64,000 bases of DNA from Effrenium voratum (GCA_963377175.1 CAUJNA010001757.1:693915-757914), one strand, 5' to 3'; counted from the stretch's first letter, positions 12,154 through 23,729 are shown. Made by a program: numbers and translations. The notes: generated by a model from the letters alone, not told the origin.

Positions 12154-12479
12154 TCGCCGCTTGGTCGTGATGCGCTGCCTAAATCCGGCACCTCTGCATC
12201 ACCAGCTCGGGCTTGCGGTTTTCCTCGCCTGTGGGAAACCCTTGCAAAACATCGCGTGCATGCAGGGTTTAGGCCGTGTGGCTGACATCATCAGGGTCTG
12301 GGGTTGGGCCTGGGTGATGCTTCAGCGGGCTTGGTCTGCATCATCAAGACTTCCTTCCAAAAAGCCTCAACCCATGAAGCACTGCTTTTTAGAAGGTATC
12401 GGAGGGATATAAGCGAGGCTCATTTTCGCGCATTTTGGCGCCAAGCGCTGCCGGGCATGCCGGCGATGCTGGGCCCTCG

Positions 12480-12765
12480 CTCTACAAAACGCTGTAAATA
12501 CCGTCAAAGACTGCTTCGCTGAGCGGTTTGTTGTTCTTCTGTCCGTTTTGCTGTTGCTGTGGCTGGCTCGCGTGCTGCACGGTCCTTGCTTTTTTCCCAT
12601 TGGTTTTCGGGCCTTCTGGCGCGCGCGCGCACGACCCCAGCCACAAAACGCTGTTATTTACGGTGCTTTGTTGCATTTGCGTTTCCGGGCTGGCTTGCGG
12701 GCTGCTCTTTCTGAGCTTCTTTTTCTGGAGCCTCTGGCGCGCGCGCTTGCGACCCCATGTCAGCC
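12480..12765. repeat. Diverged tandem duplication, about 165 bp unit
   Basis: AAAACGCTGT (12485, 12645), the GGCTGGCT(C/T)GCG words and CTGGCGCGCGCG followed by GACCCC (12617, 12736) recur in the same order, showing a diverged duplication. The minus-strand open frame of 177 codons across it is not supported by any motif. Confidence 0.45.
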
Positions 12766-12849
12766 TTCCGGGTTGGGGCCCGGCTGGGGCCCAAAAAGCT
12801 GGCATCCCCTGCATCATCTGGGGTTGGGGTGGGCAACATGCATAACCTA

Positions 12850-13490
12850 ACCAACCATAGCACAGAATATGTTTCTCATACAAAAAACATGACATGACAT
12901 GGCATAACTTCAAAGAGGCGTAGCCGGCTAGAGGGCCGCAGGCCCAGAAAATGTCGTGCCGAAAGACAGCTCTGCTGCGGGGATTAAGCGGCGCTTCTTT
13001 GTGCCTTGGCATCACACGAAGGACAACAGCGAGGGTTTAAGTCCACCGCTCGGAATTTTTAACCATCGGCAAAAGGTGTGATGGCCACCGGGCACTGTAC
13101 CTGTCTGGCGATACCCTCTCAACAAAGAGCTTGCAGGAGACCACTTGCCCAGCGTTTCTAGCACAGAACATTGTACTGGAGTGGACATGTGAAACCTGGA
13201 ATTCGCAACCACTCCAAGATCACATGGCTTTAAGAAGGCCGCCCGCCTGACAAGCAAAACCGACAGAGTCTTGCTGTGAGACAATGTAAAGGCTTGCCCT
13301 CGTGTCTGCCCGTACGATGAGAAGAGTAAAGATCAAACATGGAGGGCGGGGTGGTGGGCGATTTTTTAGACGGCGTGTCAAAATTAGTTGACACACCTGT
13401 ATTTAGGGCAGCCGTTGGGTACCTCAAAGCGACTAGGTAGCGTGAGCACGCTAGCTGAGGTTGAGGCCGTCAAGGAGCTCCGCGATGAGG
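12850..13490. other. Possible 3' tail of the copia remnant; no clear gene
   Basis: The minus strand is partly open (13427-13230 and 13284-13012) and lies where RNase H would follow the reverse transcriptase below it. I could not recognise RNase H residues, so the stretch is left unassigned. Confidence 0.25.
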
Positions 13491-13499
13491 AGCTCAAGG

Positions 13500-14240
13500 A
13501 GCTGAAGAAAACGCACAAGGAAACTGCTGACATATTAGGCAAAGACAAGGTCATAGCTCATGCCATTGCCAAAGTAGATGCCCTCGTGGATTGTTCCGTT
13601 GACGTAGCGGTAGGCCTGGTCTGCAACCTTCTTCACCCATCAGGGGGGTTTGGAGACCTGCGCCGCCATCCGAGCCACTACCTTGTCCTGCTCTTCCTCT
13701 CTGCAATGTCCTTTGCATAGGCCTCCTGTGTCATCACGATGCCGTCCTCTCTCTTCCTCACCCCAACTCCATCCACAGAAGCACCGGCTCCTCACCAAAC
13801 CGCTGCAGAGAGGATGTTTCTCTTCTGTCATGCCATCCTCCGCCAGCGTCAACAAATCATCAACGTAGACCACAATCATGCCTTCCACGTGCCGGTGATG
13901 TCCCTCAACAGCCACATCTGTAGATCCTCCCGTGGATGTTGATTCTCCACATTCTCATTCTCCAATCACGCAGCTTCTCATCCAGGGCCTCATCGCTATC
14001 ATCAGCCGCCCCCACTCCTGCTTCGCCGCCCATCCAAGCCGCTCACCTTCCACCAAGACGGCGGCGTTCCACTCCGCGGCATCCACACCATGCCACAAAG
14101 AGCGCCATGCCAGCGAACACACACCTGTGGCTCGTGCCGTCCGTGGTGACCTTCTCGGCCGTCGGCACAACGTTGGGAGGAGTGTCCATTAGCCGCTTTT
14201 TGATCACACCTTCCGGAGGCGCCAGGCGCAGCACCACAGC
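13500..14240 (-). pseudogene. Ty1/copia-type reverse transcriptase, degenerate
   Basis: RNA-dependent DNA polymerase domain of a copia-type Pol, read on the minus strand in pieces. First comes LRLAPPEGVIKKRLM (about 14233-14190); then QHPREDLQMWLLRDITG (about 13918-13868); then after a frame change GMIVVYVDDLLTL (about 13878-13840), which contains the catalytic YVDD box; then, through another frame change, REDGIVMTQEAYAKDIAER; and finally YRYVNGTIHEGIYFG (about 13605-13565), matching the block after RT that precedes RNase H. Order and spacing are those of copia RT. At least three frame changes and internal stops show it is dead. A Gag-like piece upstream on the same strand (16057-16450) probably belongs to the same insertion. 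Assignment rests on the YVDD context and block order, not on a search. Confidence 0.72.
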
Positions 14241-14470
14241 TTCTCTTTGAGGCGCCCCAGTCTCCTCGCAGTCTCCCTGCGATGTGCCGGGTTGTCCCCT
14301 TGCAATGAATCCTTCACCAAGCTCCCCCAGATCGCATCCACGCTGTCCCCCATGATGATCCCCTTAATCATCTCCATCACTTCGCACTCGTTTGGCCCTG
14401 ATTGTTTTCCTTTGTTCATCATTTCTCGCGGATTCATGATTTTTTTCTTTCTGCGCAACTGTGAAGCAAT
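14204..14470 (-). pseudogene. Open segment just upstream of the copia RT
   Basis: The minus strand is open and natural-looking (ECEVMEMIKGIIMGDSVDAI, then RRETARRLGRLKEKLWC), directly upstream of the RT blocks and probably part of the same decayed polyprotein. It does not match integrase or RT fingers that I recognise, so its identity is open. Confidence 0.3.
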
Positions 14471-14559
14471 GCGCCAAAACGATAAAAATATTACGAGATC
14501 CTTGCGAACTGATGAAAAATCATGAAACAATGATGAACAACGATGAAAGTTGATGAAAA

Positions 14560-14749
14560 ATAATGATTTGCAACTTTGCCCGGATTTTCTGAGTCTTCAG
14601 AATTTCCCAAGGAAGAGAGAGAGGGATGAGAGAAAGAGATGAGAGAGAGAGAGAGACACACAGGCAGAGACAGAGACAGAGACAGAGGCAGGGACAGGGA
14701 CAGAGACAGAGAGAGAGAGAGAGGAAAGAGAGAGAGAGAGAGAGAGACG

Positions 14750-14813
<64 letters not shown>

Positions 14814-15965
14814 CAGAGAGAGAGAGAGACAAAGACAGAGACAGAGACAGAGACAGAGAGAAGAGAAGAGAAAAGAATAGAAGAGAAGAGATGCAACTTT
14901 GCCCGCAACATCATCTTGGGCTTCATTTTCATAATTTGTCCATCATTTTTCATCAGTTCGCACGGATACCTGCAAGATAGTAGCATTGGAAGAAAGGCTA
15001 CATTTTCAACAGAAAGCAAAAAAGCAACCAACAGAGCTTTCTGCAGAAAAACGAACAAATGACGAGAACCTTTATAGCAATCCTGCCTCCCCCAAGAGGA
15101 TACGCGGGGCGCGAGTCGCGAGGTGGACGGTATTGAATCTGCTGCACGGCTCCGCGGCAAATGAAAAAAAATGAAGCAATGATGAAAATATGAAAATGAT
15201 GATTTGCTAGCATTTTCCTGAGTTTTCAGAATTTCGCAAGGAACTGCAGCTTTGCCCGGAATACCATCATGTGTTGCATCATTGTTCATCATTTGTTCTT
15301 CATTTTCCAGGAGTTCGCACGGATACCAGTAAAAATGTATAGTAGCGTTGCAAAAAGTGCAGCACAACCTACACATCGCGGAAAACTCCGATGTTTGCTG
15401 AAAACGATGAACAAATGACGAGAACCCTTGCGTAAAAAGCAATGATGATTTGCCAGCATTTTCCTGAGTTTTCAGCATTTCCTAAGAATTTGCAACTTTA
15501 CCCGGAAAATCATGATATGCTTCATCTGTTTCATCAGTTGTCCACCATGTTCCAGGAGTTCGCACGGATACCTGCAAAAAAGTAAAGTAGCGTTGCAACA
15601 AAGGCTACAACGCAACCTACACATCAAACAAAACTACGCTTTTGTTTTTTGGCAGAAGTGCGATGAACAAATGGCGCGAACCCTTGCGACATGATGAAAA
15701 GTTATGAAAATGATGATTTGCTAGCATTTTCTTGGCTTTCCAGATTTCGCAACTTTGCCCGGAAAATCATCATTTGTTTCGTTTTCGTCGCTTGTCATCG
15801 CCCGCCCATCATCCCCCAACAGTTTGCACGGATACCTGCAATATAGTAGCATGGGAAAAAGGCTACATGTTGAGCAGAAACCAAGAAAGCGCAACCAACA
15901 ACGCTTTTTGCAGAAAAAACGAAGAACAACTGACGAGAACCCATGCGAAATGATGAACGAATGAT
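14560..15965. repeat. Tandem array, about 255 bp unit, 4-5 copies
   Basis: The block GTTCGCACGGATACCTGCAA recurs at about 14957, 15313, 15560 and 15821. Each copy is preceded by AACTTTGCCCGGAAAATCAT and followed by GTAGC, a GGCTACA word, GCAACCTACACATC and GACGAGAACCCTTGCG. Spacings are about 356, 247 and 261 bp. The first interval is longer because of about 105 bp of GC-rich extra sequence at 15075-15180. The array separates the Gag-like and RT-like remnants. Confidence 0.75.
14618..14892. repeat. (GA)n/(GACA)n microsatellite
   Basis: About 275 bp of GA and GACAGA repeats inserted in the first unit of the tandem array around it. The Ser/Leu open frame (minus) and Arg/Glu frames (plus) through it are repeat artefacts. 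Confidence 0.9.
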
Positions 15966-16056
15966 CACCAGATGCTGAAAAATGACAAGCAACATGATCT
16001 CCCGAATTTTTGAAAAGTGGATAACTAATGTTTTCACTGGGGTCAGTGTGTGGCTG

Positions 16057-16450
16057 TCAAGTTCTCATAGCAGTGTCCAGTGACGCGAGGCGTGCTGCAG
16101 CTCCAATCACAGCGATCTCCGCGCCGAAGTCGCCGCCTGCGACACCGCCGTCGCCGCACATCAGTCCTGAGGCCTGCTGGTGGAGCTTTTCTTCGAACCA
16201 ATGCCCCGTGCTCGCCAACTCTTCTCCCTCGTTGAGCTTCAACTTATCCAAGTCGCACTTCACCTCCTGCAAGCCCCGGATCAACCTATCAAACTTGACA
16301 TTGAGACACCTCACGGTCTGCTCCGGCTTTTCCCTGCGCGTGCGGAACAGCTCGTTCATCATCTGCGAGATCTTCGCGGCTTCGATGACCATGCGCCGCC
16401 ACAAAGTAGCTCACCCCGTTGTGGCCGAAGCCCGCCCCGACAAAGCGTTG
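16057..16450 (-). pseudogene. Ty1/copia-type Gag remnant
   Basis: The minus strand encodes MMNELFRTRREKPEQTVRCL followed by KFDRLIRGLQEVKCDLDKLK and a Glu-rich end at about 16345-16190. The pattern is an Arg/Lys-rich start, a Glu-Gln-(Thr/Ser)-Val/Ile segment, an F-(D/E)-R-L helix, then E-V-x-C-x-L and DKL. This resembles, from memory, the core of copia-type Gag (UBN2/retrotran_gag) in dinoflagellate elements. The part after about 16185 becomes Gly/Ala-rich and unrelated. It lies 1.8 kb upstream (minus direction) of the RT remnant in the same orientation, as Gag should. Integrase was not found between them. Identification is by pattern only. Confidence 0.5.
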
Positions 16451-16459
16451 CACAGGTCA

Positions 16460-17870
16460 AGCGCTTGCTGCGCCAGCATCCTCGTGGATGTGGGCGCAGA
16501 CCTGGCCGAGCAACCCAGATCCCGCTCGGCCCGTTCCCCGCCTCTGCTCCCACTGCTTTCCTCGGCTCACAGGAAAACGCCCTGAATCCAAATGGGACCC
16601 AACCAGTGTGACCACCAGGAAGCAGTTCTCCATGCCTCACGCCCATCATCCCAATCTTCAGACTTGGTGGGGTCGTCTTGCGCGCAGTACTGAGTGCCAC
16701 GAGCTCGTGCTCTTGCCATTGGTCACCCAGACCTAACAGCCTGCGGCGCCAGCCCACAAAAACAAAGCTCCGAACCTGTAGCCGGTGACAACCTGCAGCA
16801 CCTGAATCACAAAGACGGACTGAATGTTGACAAAGCCCCGCTACCAATGTTGAAGCCAGGTTAAAGTGCCCATGCGCAGCAGTGAGCTACGATTGCTTTC
16901 CACACCAAGGCCGAAACTACGCTTGAACCTGAATGTGCCGGCCAATGGATTCAATGCCATGTCGCTTGCATTCCGTTCTTACTGAAGCCCATTGAGCTCC
17001 CAATTGAGCTTGTGTACAATAAACCACGGAATTTCATAGGTTTCAAAGACCCTCCCAACGCTAACCCACTCTCCAAAATTATCAAGAACATCGTGATGAA
17101 ACTTGGCCCCAAGACATGGCGGTGTCAGGCCAGTAGATCCCTGGCACTGCCACACAAGGCTGTCTCTTTGTCAAAGCCCAGGAACAAACAGGCCACATAT
17201 CGGTTGAGGATGTTTGTCGTCTCAAACAAAGACACTGGCTGAACCAAAGAGCAAGCAAAGGCCAGGCCGGGGCTTGCAAAACAACGCTGCACTTTTTCAA
17301 AGGCGTGCAGTGAATGCCTCTCAAAAACCGCGGGTCTTGACACAGCACAATCGCAAACGTCCCGCCAAGCATCAAGGAGAAATCCAGCTTGCCCATGTCC
17401 AGGAGTGTTTTCGGGGACAGATCTTCTCCGGCCATGGAGATGAAGTTCTTGCAGCCCCAATCCACTCGCCGTGTAGAGATCTCAGTCCTCTAGCTCTATC
17501 TGTCACAGGCTCGAACCCTCTGACTCTGACTACACTGTCCAGTGCCATATTTGCTTCGGATCAGGCTTGTCTCAAACTTGGGGGTCAACAAATCCCCTCG
17601 TTTTCCCGGCTGCTTGTTTTTCAAGCAGCAAGCATACCCCCCTCAAAACCCTAGCCCAACCAAAACCCAAACACGTAGAAGTCTGGCAGGCGCCGCGAAG
17701 TCAGAGACCCCAAGTCCAAGCCACAGCACATGTGGCGAAAGCAATGGCTGCTTCTTCGCATTTTCTCGACTTGCGCGCGAGAATAAGTCTTCGGCTTCCT
17801 TTTCACTTTCAGTCGTAGTTAAAACACAGCTAGACTCGAGAGTCATCAAAGAGCCTTTCATGATAGGGGG
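16460..17870. other. No supported gene
   Basis: Several long but mutually overlapping open frames occur on both strands (for example minus 17460-17125) without recognisable motifs. The CAAAGCCCAAG-type wording here is shared with 26.7-27.3 kb, which points to a decayed dispersed element. Confidence 0.35.
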
Positions 17871-17882
17871 CTGCCATATGTG

Positions 17883-18190
17883 TAAGGCGGGGCGCGTGTA
17901 CGGCGCGCGACGCGTACATTTGGTGCGCAGGGCGCGTGCGGTGCGCGAGCGGTGCGCGTACGGCGCGCGTGCGGCGAGCGTACGGCGTGCGCAGTGTGCG
18001 CGCGGCGGGCGTGCGGCGCGCGTGCTGGGCGCGTGTGGCGCACGTGCAGCGCGCGCTTTTCATGTACAACATGGCTCGGCGCACGGTCTGAGCAATGTGT
18101 GTGCGACATTTGGGCAGCGCACGTGCGACGCGCGCGTGACGCCTCAAGCGCAGTGCGTGTTTGCGCCGGCGCGCAGTGCGCTGGTTGTGG
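17883..18190. repeat. CG-rich alternating array (GCGCGCGTGCGG words)
   Basis: Degenerate 10-12 bp words of alternating purine-pyrimidine, such as GTGCGGCGCGCGTGC and TACGGCGCGCG. Arg/Ala-rich open frames appear in most frames of both strands, as expected for such composition. Sequence of this kind can adopt Z-DNA. No gene. Confidence 0.7.
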
Positions 18191-18732
18191 GCCACTTCGG
18201 TCTAACACACTCAGACTTTGCGGCAGAAGTGTGTGTGTGCCGAGATGTGTTGTTATTTTTCCAAAACCTGTGTTGTCTTTCCCAAATAGTATGCGGTTTT
18301 TGAAATCGGTTGCGCGTTTTCATGCGCAGCTGCGCGCGCAACCACTCGTGCGCACATTGCAAACTGCACGTGTTGCATGAGTGCATGAACTGAAGGTTGA
18401 ACACATATCGCGATTGATTGACATATGCCATTTGGCGCGTGTCTCTGCTCACGCGCTCGTCGGCTGCCGTCATGCCCAGCGAAAAGCAAGCAGAGCTTGC
18501 GCACCACAAGACCGGGCCAACCAAATCTCATCCCTTTTTCAGCCAAGCCGAAACTGCGGTACAGCGGGCTGGCGCGCGTGCCCAGCTTCCCAGCGGCGCC
18601 GCCGCTTTTCTCCGCGCCTTTTTGTGACGCTTGTGTGTTTCAGCTGGCTCAAATATATGTATATATACATATATAATCCCATTTTTACTTGTTCGGTCGG
18701 ATTTTGCTGCAGAAGCCCCGCCGAAAACAGTA

Positions 18733-18892
18733 GCGTGTCGTGACGTGCCGTGATATGCCGCGATGTGCCGCGGCGTTTGCCCGGAGCGTTGTTTTTGGAC
18801 GTGCCGCGGCCAAGTTGCTTGAGAACATGTAAAGGCGCATTATTTGTTGGGGTCCCCGTGGAACGTGCCGCGACGTGCCGCGTGCTTCCTGC
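18733..18892. repeat. GTGCCGCGA-word cluster
   Basis: Repeated nonamer-like words GTGCCGCGA/GTGCCGTGA at 18737-18775 and 18863-18885, with a diverged middle. Confidence 0.5.
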
Positions 18893-19249
18893 AGAGCAGC
18901 CCATGTGCAGAAAAATCCTGAGACTAGAAAATTGCAAGCGGAGTCAAAAACAAAAATCCTGGCCAGAAGAAAACTGTCGCAGCCGCAAGGGGGAAGGTGG
19001 AAGGCAAAATGAACTACTTCGCAGAACAAGGCTTCGTGCAGCATGTGCTGCCTGGAAGGCCTCGTGGAACCAGTAAGCCTTCACGTGAGCTTTGTGTCTT
19101 TGGGCAGCCAGTTTTCCCCAGGCCAGTCTTTTTGGGCAGCTGCTTCTGCTGAACCCGACTGCGCGCCAAGTTTCATGGTAAGCATACCTGCAGTGGGCTG
19201 CTGCAGCTAGAAGCTGGCTCTGCAGACTCGTCTACTGGCGCGGGTTTGC

Positions 19250-19775
19250 GCGACGAGCATTTCAGCGGCAGGATTTTTTCATTGGAGCCTTGCCTTCACT
19301 TCACAGCCATCACTACAAAAAATGGAACCTTCGGGCTTTACGGCGAGCATTTCAGCAGCAGGATTTTTTCCCGAGCCTTCGTTCACTTCACAGCCATGTC
19401 TGTAGAACGGAACACGCAGGTTTCCACGGCGAGCATTTCAGCAGCAGTAGTCTTTTCATGGGAGCCTTCACTTCAGATGTGATGTCTGTAGAATGGCACG
19501 CAGGGGCTTCCACGGTAGGCGTTTCAGCAGCAGGAATTTGTCATGCGAGCCTTCGCTTCACAGCCGTGTCTGCGTAGAATGAAAAATTCAGCAGCGGTTT
19601 TTTCATGGGAGTCTCAGGCGTTTCCACGGCGACCATTTCAGCAGCAGGATTTTTCATGACAGCCTTCACTTCACATGTGATGTCTATATTAGATACTGGA
19701 ACGAAGGGTTTCCACGCCGAGAATTTCAGCAGCAAGATTTTTCCTGGGAGCCTTCACCTCACGCGCAAACAGGTT
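19250..19775. repeat. Tandem array, about 87 bp unit, 6-7 copies
   Basis: The unit contains GCATTTCAGCAGCAGGATTT, then GAGCCTTCACTTCACAGCCA, then TGTCTGTAGAATGG and GGTTTCCACGGCGA. Copies begin near 19256, 19343, 19430, 19517, 19588 (truncated), 19632 and 19720. They diverge by substitutions and small indels. No protein signal. Confidence 0.75.
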
Positions 19776-19779
19776 TGTA

Positions 19780-20800
19780 ATAAAAATAATGAAACACGTG
19801 GGAATTCGCCGCAGGTACTCAACAAACACAGATGCAAAAGAACAATTCAAATGACCGGCCGCCCAATCAACTAGCACGCTTGCGAAGCGCAGGCTGCATG
19901 GACTCCTGCGTGTCAAAAACTCGCCGCAGAAGTTCGCAGTAGCAGGCCAAACCACCTGAAACCTGGCCACAATTCAGAGGCCCGTCGCCAAAAAAAGACA
20001 CCGAGAAAGCGACCAGCATGAGCACAGAATCCCTCTGCCGCTTTTTCCGCGAGATGCGCGACCCTTCGGCGGCGGCGCGTTAAGTATGCAGGTGTTTTCA
20101 TGCCTGCGCAAATTTTACGGACTGTCAGCTGCGCATTTTTTACATGCAATTTATACAAAACGCGATAATTCGCTGCGATGTCCGCATTTGGTTGCTTCTG
20201 CAAAAAAGTGAAGACGTCCAAAAAAGTTATCTCTAGTTATTTTAGCTAGTTTTACTTATATTATTTATTCACAGTTAGTTCTAGTTATCTTAGATACACA
20301 ACTGCTAGTTCTGCTAACCTTGGCTTTCAGTCACCTTATACCAATTAACGAGACCACGTTGTGTTGAATACCGCAATGAACATGACATAGAGTTTGTCTG
20401 GGAGTTCTAGAGGCGCTTGCAGAACCTTTTGCTTGCAGACTAGTTCGCGGGTTGGGTTTCCTTCTGGCTTGCCGTGAGCCATCCCCATTCGAGTTGATTC
20501 CTTTTTTTGGGCCACCAGGAAAGAACCACACTGAGCAGCAGAAGATCGCGGCGACTGCCTAGACCCAACAGGCGCGTCGGGGACGTAATGGAAGAGCTGT
20601 TTTGCATTGCAAGTCAAACAGATCTATTGGCCTTAGAATGATTCACGGATTCGACCACCCCCCCAGGCGCAGATCGCCTTGGAGGCAAAGAAAGCAGAGT
20701 TCAGGAACAGGGTTTCGGTTGAACCTTGGGGGGCCAGGGGCTGGGCCCCATATACCTCCAAGACAAAGCCATTTTCAGCTTTGATCCTTGCTCAGACCCT
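19780..20800. other. No supported gene
   Basis: Nothing recognisable. There is a T/A-rich stretch with TAGTTATTTTAGC words at 20230-20320. Confidence 0.35.
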
Positions 20801-20810
20801 CCCCTTACTG

Positions 20811-20994
20811 CAGAGGCATCTCTAAAGAGGAGCTTCTAGAGTTGCCGCAGGAACCCTACCTAATTGTTTGGAACCGCGGCCACAAATTCATGACCCCCAC
20901 CCAGATCCCAATTAAGAATTACTTCGCTCTTCAAGAAGTGAAAGCCGTGCAACGATTAGTTCGCAGCAGTGTGGGGAAAGACACCGGGTTCTGA
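20811..20994 (+). CDS. Isolated exon-like coding block, unknown
   Basis: After a pyrimidine-rich AG (CTTACTGCAG) the plus strand reads ISKEELLELPQEPYLIVWNR and then MTPTQIPIKNYFALQEVKAV. The composition is well balanced and charged, and the frame closes at a TGA at 20992. It looks like a genuine exon or a recent relic, but no partner exon, donor site or family could be identified. The minus strand is also open in part but less natural. Confidence 0.3.
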
Positions 20995-20999
20995 TGAAC

Positions 21000-22280
21000 T
21001 TGAGGGCTGCGCAACAGTGCGCCATTCCACTGTGGAGTTCTCCCTGCGCCCACGTTTTACGTCCCAGCCCAACCCAAAACGAATCTGCGTGATACACAGC
21101 AAAGATCCGTGCAAAGTTCACAAAACTTGCTTTGATACATCTCCAAGCAGCAAAGGTATCCTAACGTTCGAAAGTCTTTGGCCCACTCGAGCTGCTGGCA
21201 AAGCAATTGGCACACCTGCGAGGTCCGCAAGATAACCGTGTCGACGATCCACGCCACTGCAAGCGAGCAAGGCAAGGCAAGCCGTGCCGGTTGCAGAAAG
21301 GTTTCGACTTCTGCATGCTGGGCCACTGTCTACCCGTGGGTGGGATTGGGTCACTGCCTGGTTTCAGGATTCCATGCAGGTGCCAGAGTCGTGCCCATGC
21401 ACCTGAAAGAGATATTGGGTATTGCCTGAACAGGAGGATAAGTACACGTAGATGGTCTGAGGGAAAAGCGGCTGGTTGTGTGGCGCAACACCTACGGCTC
21501 CTTGGCCAGCGCCAAACTGGGCTTGTGACCTGAGGTTTGGACGGGTTGGAGGGAGAGTAGTTATGTTTCCTGTGCCACTTTTGGGCCCCCTTGCTTGCAT
21601 TTTTAAATGACCGCCCGCTATACTTGCAAATGTAGCGTTTCTTGTACAAATGCATTTTTGTAAAATTGCCTTTTCTCAATGAAATGCCATTGTTCTACAA
21701 AACATGGCTGCAAAGGGTCAAGTGTCAAACTTGTTGTGCTTGTCGGGTTCTTATCTTTTTCCTTTTGGGGTCCAGGCTACATTGGTCAGGGGGGCGAATC
21801 CCTTCTTCCTTATAACGCAGGTCCCCTAATAATCGGCTTTCCAAAATCCCACGGCTGAAATCGGCGTTTTTCCAAAGTCCCACGGCCGGGAAGACAAAAT
21901 TTAGCAAAGCATTATTTCAAGTCTTCGCGACCCCAACCCGAACCGTATTAGGGAGCCCGTTTTTCCATTCCATTTACACTCCTTTTTCGGAAACAGCTGT
22001 TTCCTTGGAGGTAAGAGAGTTCGAGGGTTCAGGCTCGATGCAGCGATCTCATCTGAGATTTGGGTTTGCGCTGGCGGTGCGCTCTCGCTGTGGTGCGCAT
22101 TTGTGGCTTTTGCTGGCAGGGGCGGCAGTTCTGGGCTCGCACTATGTTTTTCCAGGAAGCCTCCCGCCAAACGCGTTTTTTTGAAGCAGTGCAAATTTGA
22201 TGGCAGGGGCCTGGCCCGCAAGGTTCGCACTACGGGCCTTGTGCCAAACGCATTGCGAAGGTTTCTTCAGAATTGGCAGC
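21000..22280. other. No supported gene
   Basis: The minus strand at 21326-21057 is open and hydrophobic (LALPCSLAVAWIVDTVILRT), and other frames compete. No motif recognised, and the stretch may be part of an old dispersed repeat. Confidence 0.3.
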
Positions 22281-22289
22281 CTTATCCAA

Positions 22290-22525
22290 CTTGCACGAAA
22301 AATCGCACCGCCAAGCTTGCACGAGGTAACTTGCGCGAGAAAGATCGCGCAGCCAAACTTGCGCGAGCCAACTTGCACGAGAATGTTTCGCACCGCCAAG
22401 CTTGCACGAGCTAACTTGCACGAGAAAGCTCACGCAGCCAAACTTGCACGCGCGAACTTACACGAGAAAGCTAGCGCAGCCAAACCTGTGCGAGCCAACC
22501 AGGGCGAGGAAGCTCGCGCGAGACA
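22290..22525. repeat. Tandem repeat of AACTTGCACGAG words
   Basis: Degenerate units containing CCAAACTTGCRCGAGC and AACTTGCACGAGAAAGC repeat five to six times. The open frame through them (LARANLHEK repeated) is a by-product of a unit divisible by three. Confidence 0.65.
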
Positions 22526-22555
22526 TGCGCGCACGAAAGTAAAGTTAGTAAATTT

Positions 22556-22668
22556 CTTCAGGCAGCGCGGTGGGACGGAACCCGCTCTGCGAAAATGCCG
22601 CCCTGCGGAGGTTGGCGTCGCCGATGTTGAGGCTCTCGCGCGACCCTCTGCGCTTGCTTTTGATGTCT
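22556..22668. repeat. Single copy of the 73-bp repeat family
   Basis: GCGGTGGGACGGAACCCGC, then CTGCGAAAATGCC, then GCGCGACCCTCTGCG matches the start and unit of the array at 38.21-39.01 kb (GCGGTGGGACCGAACCCAC, CTGCGAAAATGAC, GCGACCCTCTGCG). The same repeat family therefore occurs at two places 16 kb apart. Confidence 0.6.
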
Positions 22669-22817
22669 AAGTCGCGCCAGAAAACAGTAAAAGCAGGCCC
22701 CTTCCACATCGGTCATAGACTGATCTTGAGAAGTGACATTGTGCGACACGTTGCTCATGGAGGCCACCTTTATGTGTGTCTTAGTTGATTAAAGGTGAAG
22801 AATGCTCATTGCGTTCA

Positions 22818-22992
22818 GATAGCGAGCCCTGCCTGGAGATGGCAAGCTGGCGAAGATGCGCAAGAGTTCACTGAGGACATGAAGGTTCTCATCCAGCACT
22901 CCTGGAATCCGGGAAGGTGGACAGAAACTGATTGGACTACTAACAGCTTCCACGACGCCGTCAAAGTCTCCGAGCAGTCAGACTCCCCCTAA
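22818..22992 (+). CDS. Isolated exon-like coding block, unknown
   Basis: Following GTTCAG the plus strand reads IASPAWRWQAGEDAQEFTED and then a Trp-rich segment (WNPGRWTETDWTTNSFHDAV), ending at TAA at 22990. The Trp/Asp-rich text is unlike surrounding noise. No family recognised and no second exon found. Confidence 0.3.
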
Positions 22993-22999
22993 CCACCAC

Positions 23000-23380
23000 T
23001 TAGAACACGCCTCGCCCCTTTGCAGAGACTAACTTGGCTTTTGCAAAGGGGTCGCGGATTTTGAAATTGGGCCAGTGGGTAAATGAACTGCTCGGGGATT
23101 CACCCGCTTCCACCAGGATGTTTGCAATGGCTTTGTCGTTGGCGGGCGCTTGGAGTCAACATCGCCGTTCCCCCTAACGCATTCAAGGAACTCTGGCTCC
23201 CATCGCGCAAGCGCCCAAAAAAGCGCCTGGCCTAGCCAGTCGCAAGGGCAATGCCAGTTTTCACGCAGTAGCGCGCTTTGAATAAATTGAAGTTTAGCGG
23301 CAGATTTCCAGGGGGTTGCGAATCGCAAATTTTCGGCATACTTGCCAGCGACCTGCTTCGGGCCGGAAACGCTGCGTGCT
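23000..23380. other. No supported gene
   Basis: Short competing frames only. Confidence 0.35.
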
Positions 23381-23384
23381 CTGC

Positions 23385-23725
23385 ACAGGTGCCCCGCGCG
23401 TGCGCTGCACTACACACTGTACGCGCGCGCTGTACGTACGTACAATTCGTCTGCGCGCCGTACCGTACGGCCACCGAGAACACAGCAGATTTTTAAAGAG
23501 AACGCAGCAGATTTTGACAAAGAAAACAGCAGATTTCGGCGCACACTTTTTGCGCAACAGTCCGCACGTACGACTCGTTCCGGTGTCGGACAGCGCGCCG
23601 CAGTGTGTGTGTGTGTGTGTGCGTACGGCGCGCGTGCGCGCGCGTGTGGCTTGCGCGCGCGCGCCCAACGAGCACACACACACACGCAGCACGTTGCTTG
23701 CGCGTGCGCGCGACACACTCGTTCG
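23385..23725. repeat. CG/CA-rich alternating array
   Basis: Words such as GTACGCGCGC, (GT)n at 23602-23620, GCGCGTGCGCGCGC and (CA)n at 23672-23685. Arg/Ala/Thr-rich open frames on both strands are compositional. Confidence 0.65.
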
Positions 23726-23729
23726 CTGA

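Noticed and set aside
14491..15478. 293-codon minus-strand frame rich in Ser/Leu
   Set aside because: Its core is the (GA)n tract read as SLSLSL, joined to satellite sequence.
17500..17525. B-box-like GGTTCGAGCCT on the minus strand
   Set aside because: No A box, stem or T-arm closure; a single 11-bp match.
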